Of a stretch of DNA of 64,000 nucleotides, positions 54,688 to 64,000 are shown in pieces. The stretch is from NCBI GenBank assembly GCA_947069175.1, contig CAMTDV010000007.1:54579583-54643582 (forward strand). Reading direction: 5' to 3'. The translations under genes were made by a program, and so were the position numbers. The notes beneath the pieces are model-generated. The model had not been told where the DNA came from and did not search any database. It saw only the letters and a program-made list of their open reading frames with translations. The stretch is from Scalesia atractyloides (Eukaryota > Streptophyta > Magnoliopsida > Asterales > Asteraceae). Positions within the stretch are counted from its first letter, which is position 1, and every line of letters starts with the position of its first letter.

Positions 54688-55687
54688 TACACATAGATTA
54701 CCTCTTTTTATTGTACTATTGTTTTTTTTTCTTAAATAAGATTATTATTATTAAATGAAATACAAGATTTTGCTTTTTTTTTTTCTTTCTAGAACATGTC
54801 ATTGTAAATTTTAATAAAAATCAGTTGTTTTCAAATTAAATTACCTTTTTTTCTCGTACATGGCACCAAGAACTATGAGCAAAGTAAAAAAAAAATTTAA
54901 TTTTACTATAGTAAATACTTGTTCAAACACATATATAATATTAGATGGAGAAAAATAACAAATAAATTGTATTAAAATTTTAAAAAAAATACCAGACCCA
55001 TACTCAGACTCCCTCGTTCTCTATTCATATGAGTGTGAGAAGGGAAACACCCTCCTTCATATGTGGAGCTGCTCACACTCACCCAAGTATGTTGGATGGA
55101 GTTAAAGTTAGAATATGTATTTTTTTTGAATCTGATGTGCCGTCAGTGTATTGAGACATGTTATTTGATGAGAGTTTACAACGAGACACTGTGCGTATAT
55201 GTGTTAGGCGAACATAATACACACCAATTCCATTTCATACACGACGAGTCTTCATGTTACATGCATATTTAGTTTCCTTTTATTACTCTTGTGGTCAAGT
55301 CCAGAGTTTTGTTTTGATGTCCGAAATCAAGTATTGTGTTTGTTTCTGATAATTCCAGCATGTGGTTTTGTTTCCTTATTATATACAAGTATCACTTAGT
55401 TCTCAGTAAATTTAAGTTTAACATTACTTGAACCCTCTAATTTCAAATCACAGGTTAGGCACTTTTGTAAATTAGATTTGATGAAAATTGTCGTGACTTC
55501 TTTCTACGTCTATACTTCTTTAACTTATAGGCTATGATAACTCCCCGTGTAACATTCTCAAAAACGCACAAACAATACAAACTAATATTGAAATAGAAAG
55601 ATGTAAACTTTCTCTTGTAAGAAAATGTTCTCATGCATTTAGGTTACTAAAGGGCTGTCCGCGTGATTCGGCGGGCATCACAGTCAC
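54688..55687. other. AT-rich non-coding stretch
   Basis: No supported gene. The open frame at 55063-55272 has no recognisable domain and is probably chance. Confidence 0.4.
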
Positions 55688-56213
55688 TACAAGGATGTGC
55701 ATGGTTTGATTGGTTTGGTTCCTCAATCGAATCCTAAACCAAAGTAATCGATTAGTCTATTATATTAAGCAATGTGTTTTCAGTTAATCAATTTGATTTA
55801 TTATGTTTGATTGACGGTTTTTTGTTTGTTTCGTTTAATTCAATTGATAGCCAAAACCAAACTTGGCTAAAACTTTTTTTTAGAAATAAATGAGATTGAG
55901 ATATAAATACATGAAATGGATTGTATAAATTAATGAAATGAAAGTATAAATATATAAAATGGATGTATAAAATATGAAATACATGAAATGAAATTGAGGT
56001 ATAAAAACTAAATATATAGAAATATGAATGTTCGTTTTGGTTCAGTTGAATTTGGTTAAACAGGGGTACAACAAAATACTAATAACTGATTTTTGGTTAA
56101 TTAGATTTTTGGTTAGTAAGTTTTCAGTTAATTTAGTTTTTGGTTGATTTTGGTTCGGTTTCCTTTGTTTTCGGTTCAGTTTCGGTTGATAATTCAGTTA
56201 TTGCTCATCCCTA
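55688..56213. mobile_element. Putative hAT-like MITE rich in GGTTTNGTT words
   Basis: The left end AAGGATGTGCATGGTTTG and right end GCTCATCCCTAG (inverse CTAGGGATGAGC) resemble the common plant hAT terminus TAGGGATGNGC. The interior repeats TTTGGTT and GGTTCGGTTT. I could not confirm an 8-bp TSD. Confidence 0.45.
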
Positions 56214-56380
56214 GACACGTTTACTCACGTAATCTGTCAAAAAAAATTCTAATTAAAACAATTATAACTATACTATACTCAAATTAAATATAATAAAATA
56301 CCGATTTTCATGGTGTAATTTGAAAAAAAAATATGTTAATGTACATAAAAGTTATGATCGTTTAAAAAATGTGGGTAGTT

Positions 56381-57389
56381 CGTTTTGTTATAGTCTTCAT
56401 CGATGATATTCTTATTTATTCAAAATCTTGATCGTTTTGTTATAGTCTTCATCGATGATATTCTTATTTATTCAAAATCTAAAGCTGATCATGAGCGTCA
56501 TCTTCGACTCGTTCTTGCACTTCTGCAAAAGGAAAAGCTTTATGCCAAGTTCTCCAAATGTGAATTTTGGTTAAAAGAGGTGCAATTCCTCGGGCATGTA
56601 GTCAATGACAAAGGAATACATGTTGACTCTTCAAAGATCAAAGCAGTTCAAGAATGGCAAGCTCCACGTACACCAACTGAAGTAAGATCTTTTCTTGGAC
56701 TAGCTGGCTATTATCGTCGGTTCATTTCAAACTTCTCTCGCATTGTTGTGCCACTCACGGCTTTAACCCATAAGGGAAATACTTTCGTATGGGGACCCAA
56801 GCAAGAAGAAGCTTTTCAAACTCTTAAGCAAAAACTTTGTGATGCACCAATCCTCACTCTTCCTGATGGTTGTGATGATTTTGTAGTCTATTGCGACGCG
56901 TCAGGGCAAGGATTAGGCTGCGTTCTCATGCAAAGAGGAAAAGTCATAGCTTATGCCTCGAGACAACTCAAGACGCATGAAAAGAACTATACCACTCATG
57001 ACCTAGAACTTGGAGCCGTTGTATTCGCTCTTAAGATATGGAGACATTATCTCTATGGTACTAAGTATGAAATATACACTGACCACAAGAGTCTTCAACA
57101 TATCTTCAATCAAAAAGAGTTAAATATGAGGCAACGAAGATGGGTCGAACTCCTGAATGATTACGACTGTGAAATTAGATACCACCCTGGTAAAGCAAAT
57201 GTGGTGGCTGATGCACTTAGTCGAAAGGGTTATGCGAACTCCATTCATCTTCTATGTTCGCAAATTATAACCGACATTAAAGATCAAATTCGTGAAGCTC
57301 AACACGTTTCAATAACAGAAGAAGACGTACGAAAAGAGATGTCCTGTGAAGCCGAGCTAAAACTTGAAACTAATCATACGGTATCCTGT
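56381..57389 (+). pseudogene. Gypsy RT C-terminal part and RNase H, 5'-truncated
   Basis: The copy begins abruptly inside RT. A 52-bp segment with the catalytic FIDDILIYSK codons occurs twice in tandem (56381 and 56433). It continues through HERHLRLVLALLQKEKLYAK, FLGHVVNDKG, SFLGLAGYYRRFISNF and RNase H (VVYCDASGQGLGCVLMQRGK), to KGYANSIHLLCSQIITDIKD. It belongs to the same family as 9701-19655 and is almost identical to 63163-64000. No gag, protease or upstream LTR is attached. Confidence 0.9.
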
Positions 57390-58716
57390 ATTACCTAGAT
57401 CGTATCTGGATTCCTAACCACAACAATCTTCGTGAAACTCTTATGAATGAAGCTCACAAAACGCGATATTCTATACACCTAGGAGCCGATAAGATGTATC
57501 AAGACCTACGATACACCTATTGGTGGCCTGGAATGAAGAAGGATATTGCCGTTTTTGTTTCCAAGTGTCTCACATGTTCCAAGGTGAAGGCTGAACACCA
57601 AAGACCCTCAGGACTTCTAGTCCAACCGGAAATACCTGTATGGAAGTGGGAAAATATAACCATGGATTTCATTACCGGGTTACCTCGCACTTCTGGTGGG
57701 TATGACACTATATGGGTGATTATAGACCGACTTACAAAATCAGCTCACTTTATTCCTATCCGCGAAGATTTCAAGAACGAAAAGCTTGCACGTATTTATA
57801 TCAACGAAATCGTGAGCCGGCATGGGGTACCATTAAGTATTATTTCTGATCGTGATGGTCGTTTCACCTCACGTACATGGCAAGCAGTACAATCCGCTAT
57901 GGGCACACGATTAGATCTCAGTACCGCCTATCATCCTCAAACTGATGGACAGTCTGAGCGCACCATTCAAACTCTTGAGGATATGCTTAGAGCATGTGTA
58001 ATAGACTTCAAGGGAAATTGGGACGCCCACCTACCATTAGTTGAATTTTCGTACAACAACAGCTATCATTCGAGCATCGGCATGGCACCTTTTGAAGCCT
58101 TATATGGTCGTAAGTGCCGATCTCCTGTATGTTGGCACGAAATTGGGGAAGCACAAATTACTGGTCCAGAATTGATCCAAGAAGCCAGAGACAAGATTCA
58201 TAAAATTCGAAACAATCTTTAGCAGCTCAAAGTCGACAAAAGAGTTATGCAGATAAATGACGGAAGCCCTTGGAGTTTAACATTGGTGATCATGTGCTTT
58301 TAAAAGTATCACCGTGGAAGGGAGTAGTTCGTTTTGGTCAAAAGGGAAAGCTAGCACCTCGTTATGTAGGACCTTTCAAGATACTCGAAAGGGTAGGTCC
58401 TGTAGCATACAAGCTTGACTTACCAGAAGAACTCAACAGGATTCATCCCACATTCCACGTGTCGAACTTGAAGAAGTGCCTCGCTGATGAGAATCTCCAT
58501 ATTCCGCTGGAAGATATTCAGATTGATGAATCTATGCATTTTATTGAAAGACCAGTGGAGATCATGGACTACGGGGAGAAGCGTCTTCGTCGAAGTCGCA
58601 TTCCAATTGTTAGGGTACGCTGGGAGTCGAAACGGGGACCTGAGTTTACTTGGGAACGTGAAGACTCAATGCGTGAAAAATACCCGCATCTTTTTCCTAC
58701 TACTTCAACTACTTAA
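57390..58716 (+). pseudogene. Gypsy integrase with chromovirus-type C-terminus
   Basis: It shows the zinc region (SIHLGADKMYQDL ... CLTCSKVKAEHQ) and the core (ITMDFITGLP, IISDRDGRFTS, TDGQSER) with all three acidic residues. A stop near 58258 breaks the frame before LEFNIGDHVLLKVSPWKG. The C-terminus includes GKLAPRYVGPFKILERVGP, missing in the 9701-19655 copy, and ends TWEREDSMREKYPHLF plus a short tail. A stop near 57399 separates it from RNase H. The polypurine tract follows the stop. Confidence 0.9.
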
Positions 58717-60176
58717 ATTTCGGGACGAAATTCCTAAAAGTAGGGGATACTTTAACATTTGTAAAAAATCGGGTCTTCAAAACCCGCTCCGTTTTGTAAT
58801 CAAGTACTAAGTTATAAAAGTTACATTAAATATTTATGATTATTTTGAGTTAAAACGATACATAATTAATAAATAAACTAAACTATAAAAATTATATTTG
58901 ATAAAAAGTTTAACATTGGTGATCATGTGCTTTTAAAAGTATCACCGTGGAAGGGAGTAGTTCGTTTTGGTCAAAAGGGAAAGCTAGCACCTCGTTATGT
59001 AGGACCTTTCAAGATACTCGAAAGGGTAGGTCCTGTAGCATACAAGCTTGACTTACCAGAAGAACTCAACAGGATTCATCCCACATTCCACGTGTCGAAC
59101 TTGAAGAAGTGCCTCGCTGATGAGAATCTCCATATTCCGCTGGAAGATATTCAGATTGATGAATCTATGCATTTTATTGAAAGACCAGTGGAGATCATGG
59201 ACTACGGGGAGAAGCGTCTTCGTCGAAGTCGCATTCCAATTGTTAGGGTACGCTGGGAGTCGAAACGGGGACCTGAGTTTACTTGGGAACGTGAAGACTC
59301 AATGCGTGAAAAATACCCGCATCTTTTTCCTACTACTTCAACTACTTAAATTTCGGGACGAAATTCCTAAAAGTAGGGGATACTTTAACATTTGTAAAAA
59401 ATCGGGTCTTCAAAACCCGCTCCGTTTTGTAATCAAGTACTAAGTTATAAAAGTTACATTAAATATTTATGATTATTTTGAGTTAAAACGATACATAATT
59501 AATAAATAAACTAAACTATAAAAATTATATTTGATAAAAAGTTTAACATTGGTGATCATGTGCTTTTAAAAGTATCACCGTGGAAGGGAGTAGTTCGTTT
59601 TGGTCAAAAGGGAAAGCTAGCACCTCGTTATGTAGGACCTTTCAAGATACTCGAAAGGGTAGGTCCTGTAGCATACAAGCTTGACTTACCAGAAGAACTC
59701 AACAGGATTCATCCCACATTCCACGTGTCGAACTTGAAGAAGTGCCTCGCTGATGAGAATCTCCATATTCCGCTGGAAGATATTCAGATTGATGAATCTA
59801 TGCATTTTATTGAAAGACCAGTGGAGATCATGGACTACGGGGAGAAGCGTCTTCGTCGAAGTCGCATTCCAATTGTTAGGGTACGCTGGGAGTCGAAACG
59901 GGGACCTGAGTTTACTTGGGAACGTGAAGACTCAATGCGTGAAAAATACCCGCATCTTTTTCCTACTACTTCAACTACTTAAATTTCGGGACGAAATTCC
60001 TAAAAGTAGGGGATACTTTAACATTTGTAAAAAATCGGGTCTTCAAAACCCGCTCCGTTTTGTAATCAAGTACTAAGTTATAAAAGTTACATTAAATATT
60101 TATGATTATTTTGAGTTAAAACGATACATAATTAATAAATAAACTAAACTATAAAAATTATATTTGATAAAAAGTT
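58274..60176 (+). repeat. Perfect 633-bp tandem triplication
   Basis: Units at 58274, 58907 and 59540 are 633 bp each. Each holds the last 140 or so codons of integrase, its stop, the polypurine tract and the first part of the LTR, ending at GATAAAAAGTT. The three encoded tails are identical, and I saw no base difference between units. The junctions share AGTT (58274-58277, 58907-58910, 59540-59543, 60173-60176), a 4-bp microhomology. It is either a very recent tandem duplication or an assembly error. Confidence 0.9.
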
Positions 60177-60202
60177 AAAATAAAATAAATAAATAAAAAA
60201 TG

Positions 60203-60283
60203 AAGCTGCCGGGACTCGAACCCGGGTCAGCCAAGACACTTCAACATCTTAACACTCACTCCCAAGACCACTCCGCCACATTG
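60203..60283 (-). other. Antisense tRNA-like module T0
   Basis: On the minus strand: A-box-like TGGCGGAGTGG, B box GGTTCGAGTCC, T-arm CCGGG/CCCGG, then a six-T run about 5 bp past the GCTTCA end. Nearly the same as 4805-4883. Confidence 0.6.
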
Positions 60284-61128
60284 TGTTTTCTGCTAACTCT
60301 AGGAACACAAATGAAATTTATACACAAACTCAGTTATAACCGATGGCTCCATCCGAGAAACGGTAATCGGCAAACCAAGCGTCAAATCGATTGTTTACCT
60401 CACACATTCAGTTTATAACCGATGCACGACGGTTTTTAATCAATCGGAAATTGATTAAACTTAAAGACTCATCATTGTTGATTTTAAAACCGAAAAAGAA
60501 CATCAAGTTCAGAATTACACAAACTCCAGACCACTCTCGCGATTCAGAGATATCATACCAATACTCTATTTCCTCTTCGTCGCATTTTCAGACCATCAGA
60601 GCGCCTAAAACAGCTCGCCGGAATTCTCTGCAAAAGTCGCCGGAAAACCGTGTTCAACTCAACCCGGTAAAATACTTCTACTTTACGGTTTCAATCTATT
60701 GTTAGAACCTTACTAACATTAACCCATCGCTCAAAATCAACCACAGACGACATTGCTGGACTTTTTGTGTTCGCCGGAAAACTTCTGGAATTGCCGGAAA
60801 CTCGTTAATTACCGGTATGCACATTCCAACGTACTGATAATCAATACTCATTAGTTCAATTTCACATCTAATCCCGTAAACCTGTTAATTGATTCTCACA
60901 GCCGAAGGTTTCAAAAACAGAGCCGACAAGTTTCGCCGGACTCTCTGAAGAAGACAACCTGTTCTGTATCTTCTTTCCCCAAACTTTTCGATTCAATGCA
61001 TTCAAACTAGACATCATGTTTATTAACTAAATTAATCACGAATCGGTTGTTTGATTGATGTCTGCGTTTGTAATGAAGAAGACAAGTTCAGTGATAACAT
61101 AAGATTAATTAAAATCGGAATTATAAAC

Positions 61129-61548
61129 GGGTTAGACACACAGTCCAGCGGTGGACTGTGTGCAAACAAAAACTATACACGTCCCGAGTTCGATCCATGC
61201 TACACGCACACCTTATATAATAACGCGTCTTTTTGTTTAAAAACTAAACCGTGATAACCCAGTTAGTTGTTAAGTATAATAAAAACCGAGATAATAACCG
61301 GGTTAGACACACAGTCCAGCGGTGGACTGTGTGCAACATGAACTACACGTCACGCGTTCGAAACCCGTCACGAGCACCGGTCCGATTGAATTAAAATGTT
61401 TTTGCAAATAAAGGAAATTCGGTTAAATCGAATAAGTGTATAAATATAATTAAAAACGAGATTATTTCGGGTTAGACACGTAGCTCAGTTGGTAGAGCTG
61501 CGTGCACGCGAACGGGAGGTCGCCGGTTCGAATCTCACCCGGCGCAGA
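61129..61548 (+). other. Three tandem tRNA-like modules T1-T3
   Basis: Starts at about 61129, 61300 and 61469 (spacing 171 and 169). T1 and T2 hairpins are CACACAGTCCA-GCGG-TGGACTGTGTG. T3 has A box TAGCTCAGTTGGTAGAGC (61481-61498) and B box GGTTCGAATCT. B-box-like motifs of T1 and T2 are GAGTTCGATCC and GCGTTCGAAAC, as in the LTR at 4619. Confidence 0.6.
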
Positions 61549-62109
61549 TTAATTCGCTGACCGAACCGGTCAACGGTCAACGGTCAACGCTAAAAAAATA
61601 ATATATTTTTTTATATTTTTATTTATTTAATTTAATTTAAAAATCAATTAAAAATACTTAAAAATAACATTTTTTTAAAGATAGTAAATAGCCATAAACT
61701 CACAAAAATATATCTAAAAATTTCATTAAAATCCTTAATAAAATCCATCCATTTAATATATTTTTCCATTATTATTTAGGTTAGTATTTCTCGTGATCCG
61801 CTCATCTAAATCGTGCGCATCTCGCCATCTCCAATCCAACGCACCCAATGTGAGTGAATCTTACAAATTCCCCGTTTTAATCACGTTTTGGGGTGTATCA
61901 TGTGTCTTTGTATATATATATTATTACTAAACCATTGTGCATATATCATATCATGAACTTGTGTATTCAGTTTGTTGCTGTTAAGTAGTTATTATTGGAT
62001 GCAATTTATTATTCAGAACATGCAATTTCATAGGCCGCCGCTCCCCATTACATTATGAGCGTTGAGCATGTTCCCCATTTTATTATGCGGTTGAACCTGG
62101 CGTGCCCAC

Positions 62110-62215
62110 ATACGATCGGCTCCGTTTGATTGTGCCTTGATCGCACAGTCATTTTCATTTTCAGTACATGCAATACGATCGGCTCCGTTTGATTGAGCCT
62201 TGATCGCACAGTTTC
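62110..62215 (+). repeat. 63-bp tandem repeat, two copies, in LTR
   Basis: ATACGATCGGCTCCGTTTGA at 62110 and 62173. The homologous repeat at 6706-6880 has three copies. Confidence 0.8.
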
Positions 62216-62394
62216 ATTTATGTTATTTACAGTATGATGTTGGTATGTTCATGTATGCTGCCATGTGTTATTGTATGTTATAGTTGTGACTGCTATTTGC
62301 CATTACTTGATTATTTACATTTGCTCATCTATGATTATGCACAATTTTCATTGATAAACTAACAATTAATTTATTAATAAATGTTTATCTAATA

Positions 62395-64000
62395 ATCGGT
62401 ATGGATTTGGCTCAATCAACATCAGGCGGAAGTTGTATGTCGTGAAAAATTTATTCGTATTCCTCTTTCAAACGGTCAGACTCTTCGAATCATTGGAGAA
62501 ACCTCGTCGAAAGGGCTCAGCTTAATGTCTTGTCTTCAAGCTCAAAAATATCTTCGCAAGAATTATGTCGCGTTTTTAGCCCATATCATCAAGAAGGGGA
62601 CCACAGAGAAGAAACTTGAAGACATTCTTGTAGTAAAAGACTTTCCACAAGTTTTTCCTGACGACATTTCAGGACTTCCTCCAGTTAGAGACGTCGAATT
62701 CCGTATTGATCTAATACCTGGTGCTATACTAGTTGCAAAGTCTCCATATAGGTTAGCCCCCTCTGAAATGCAAGAGCTAGCCAGTCAATTACAAGAGTTG
62801 ACTGACAAGGGATTCATACGTCCTAGCTCATCGCCTTGGGGTGCACCTGTCCTTTTTGTAAAGAAGAAAGATGGATCTTTTCGTATGTGCATTGACTACA
62901 GAGAGCTCAACAAGTTAACCATCAAAAATCGCTATCCCTTACCTCGCATTGATGATCTTCTTGACCAACTATAAGGTGCCAGCTGCTTTTCGAAAATCGA
63001 TCTTCGATCTGGCTATCATCAGCTTAGAGTGCATGAAGAAGACGTCCCTAAGACTGCTTTTCGAACTCGTTATGGCCACTATGAATTCATGGTTATGCCG
63101 TTTGGATTAACCAACGCACCAGCTGTCTTCATGGACCTAATGAACAGAGTCTGCAAACCTTATCTTGATCGTTTTGTTATAGTCTTCATCGATGATATTC
63201 TTATTTATTCAAAATCTAAAGCTGATCATGAGCGTCATCTTCGACTCGTTCTTGCACTTCTAGAAAAGGAAAAGCTTTATGCCAAGTTCTCCAAATGTGA
63301 ATTTTGGTTAAAAGAGGTGCAATTCCTCGGCATGTAGTCAATGACAAAGGAATACATGTTGACTCTTCAAAGATCAAAGCAGTTCAAGAATGGCAAGCTC
63401 CACGTACACCAACTGAAGTAAGATCTTTTCTTGGACTAGCTGGCTATTATCGTCGGTTCATTTCAAACTTCTCTCGCATTGCTGTGCCACTCACGGCTTT
63501 AACCCATAAGGGAAAACCTTTCGTATGGGGACCCAAGCAAGAAGAAGCTTTTCAAACTCTTAAGCAAAAACTTTGTGATGCACCAATCCTCACTCTTCCT
63601 GATGGTTGTGATGATTTTGTAGTCTATTGCGACGCGTCAGGGCAAGGATTAGGCTGCGTTCTCATGCAAAGAGGAAAAGTCATAGCTTATGCCTCGAGAC
63701 AACTCAAGACGCATGAAAAGAACTATACCACTCATGACCTAGAACTTGGAGCCGTTGTATTCGCTCTTAAGATATGGAGACATTATCTCTATGGTACTAA
63801 GTGTGAAATATACACTGACCACAAGAGTCTTCAACATATCTTCAATCAAAAAGAGTTAAATATGAGGCAACGAAGATGGGTCGAACTCCTGAATGATTAC
63901 GACTGTGAAATTAGATACCACCCTGGTAAAGCAAATGTGGTGGCTGATGCACTTAGTCGAAAGGGTTATGCGAACTCCATTCATCTTCTATGTTCGCAAA
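62395..64000 (+). pseudogene. Gypsy protease end, RT and RNase H, runs off window
   Basis: It starts in the protease C-terminal part (GMD, then, after a one-base insertion, QHQAEVVCREKFIRIPLSNG). It continues with LMSCLQAQKYLRKN, the linker (FPQVFPDDISGLPPVRDVEF), RT (YPLPRIDDLLDQL, a TAA at 62972, KIDLRSGYHQL, FIDDILIYSKS) and RNase H. A one-base deletion near 63330 (GGCATG for GGGCATG) shifts frame. From 63163 on it repeats 56426 onward at an offset of 6737 bp with only a few substitutions. The window ends inside it. Confidence 0.9.

Larger units (their letters stand above)
60017..62394 (+). repeat. LTR of the rearranged gypsy locus, 3' end truncated
   Basis: It starts TTTAACATTTG after the polypurine tract; family LTRs start TGTAACATTTG, so the G is mutated. 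It follows the 4619-7345 LTR closely, including the four tRNA-like modules. It ends at GTTTATCTAATA, where the 4619-7345 copy would continue about 270 bp more to the terminal GTGTGACA. Protease-RT sequence follows at once. So this single LTR sits between two partial pol regions. Confidence 0.85.

Noticed and set aside
55063..55272. Small protein gene of 69 codons
   Set aside because: No recognisable domain, AT-rich surroundings, no splice or promoter context; length is within chance.

Overview
The window is eukaryotic, a repeat-dense stretch of plant nuclear DNA. It is AT-rich and built almost entirely from nested LTR retrotransposons with tRNA-iMet-type or TGGCGCC-type primer sites, plus small terminal-inverted-repeat (TIR) elements with intact target-site duplications (TSDs). 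The families (SIRE-like Ty1/copia with an extra 3' ORF, Del/Tekay-like Ty3/gypsy, Tat-like Ty3/gypsy with an antisense gene) look like those of the daisy family (Asteraceae). That taxonomic call is inference from protein flavour, not a search. I see no convincing intact host gene, no rRNA, no CRISPR and no organellar block.

Layout. 572-29375 is one SIRE-like copia element on the minus strand (TSD GTTTT). Four later insertions split it: a hAT-type MITE in its 3' ORF (1754-2342), a 2.7-kb gypsy solo LTR (4619-7345, TSD TCATC), a complete 9.96-kb gypsy element between RT and RNase H (9701-19655, TSD GTACT), and a 3.3-kb solo LTR between gag and protease (22624-25906). 29381-31345 is non-coding. 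31346-47242 is a degenerate Tat-like gypsy element on the plus strand (TSD CCCTC). Its gag is split by another gypsy solo LTR (33828-36204, TSD CAATC), and its 3' half carries an antisense multi-exon gene with its own TATA box. 47257-56213 is AT-rich sequence with a fold-back element, a Mutator-like element with a 9-bp TSD, several MITEs and a possible Harbinger relic. 56381-64000 is a rearranged gypsy locus: 3' pol, a 633-bp triplication of integrase tail plus LTR start, one truncated LTR, then pol again.

The most unusual feature belongs to the Del/Tekay-like gypsy family. All five LTR copies here (4619-7345, 9701-11968, 17394-19655, 33828-36204, 60017-62394) carry the same four-part tRNA-like array. 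One type-II-like tRNA module with A and B boxes and a T-run lies antisense in U3. Three sense modules lie about 170 bp apart downstream; in the three copies where I see a TATA box this places them after the predicted start, in R-U5. The sense modules have 10-12 bp perfect or near-perfect hairpins with at least one compensatory change. This suggests RNA polymerase III or TFIIIC signals, or structured leader RNA, built into the LTR. It is the best candidate for an undescribed system.

All element proteins are broken by stops, frameshifts or deletions, so none of the copies seen looks autonomous. Coordinates of LTRs, TSDs, primer sites and modules were read directly from the sequence; lineage names and functions come from family knowledge; transcription claims are inference.
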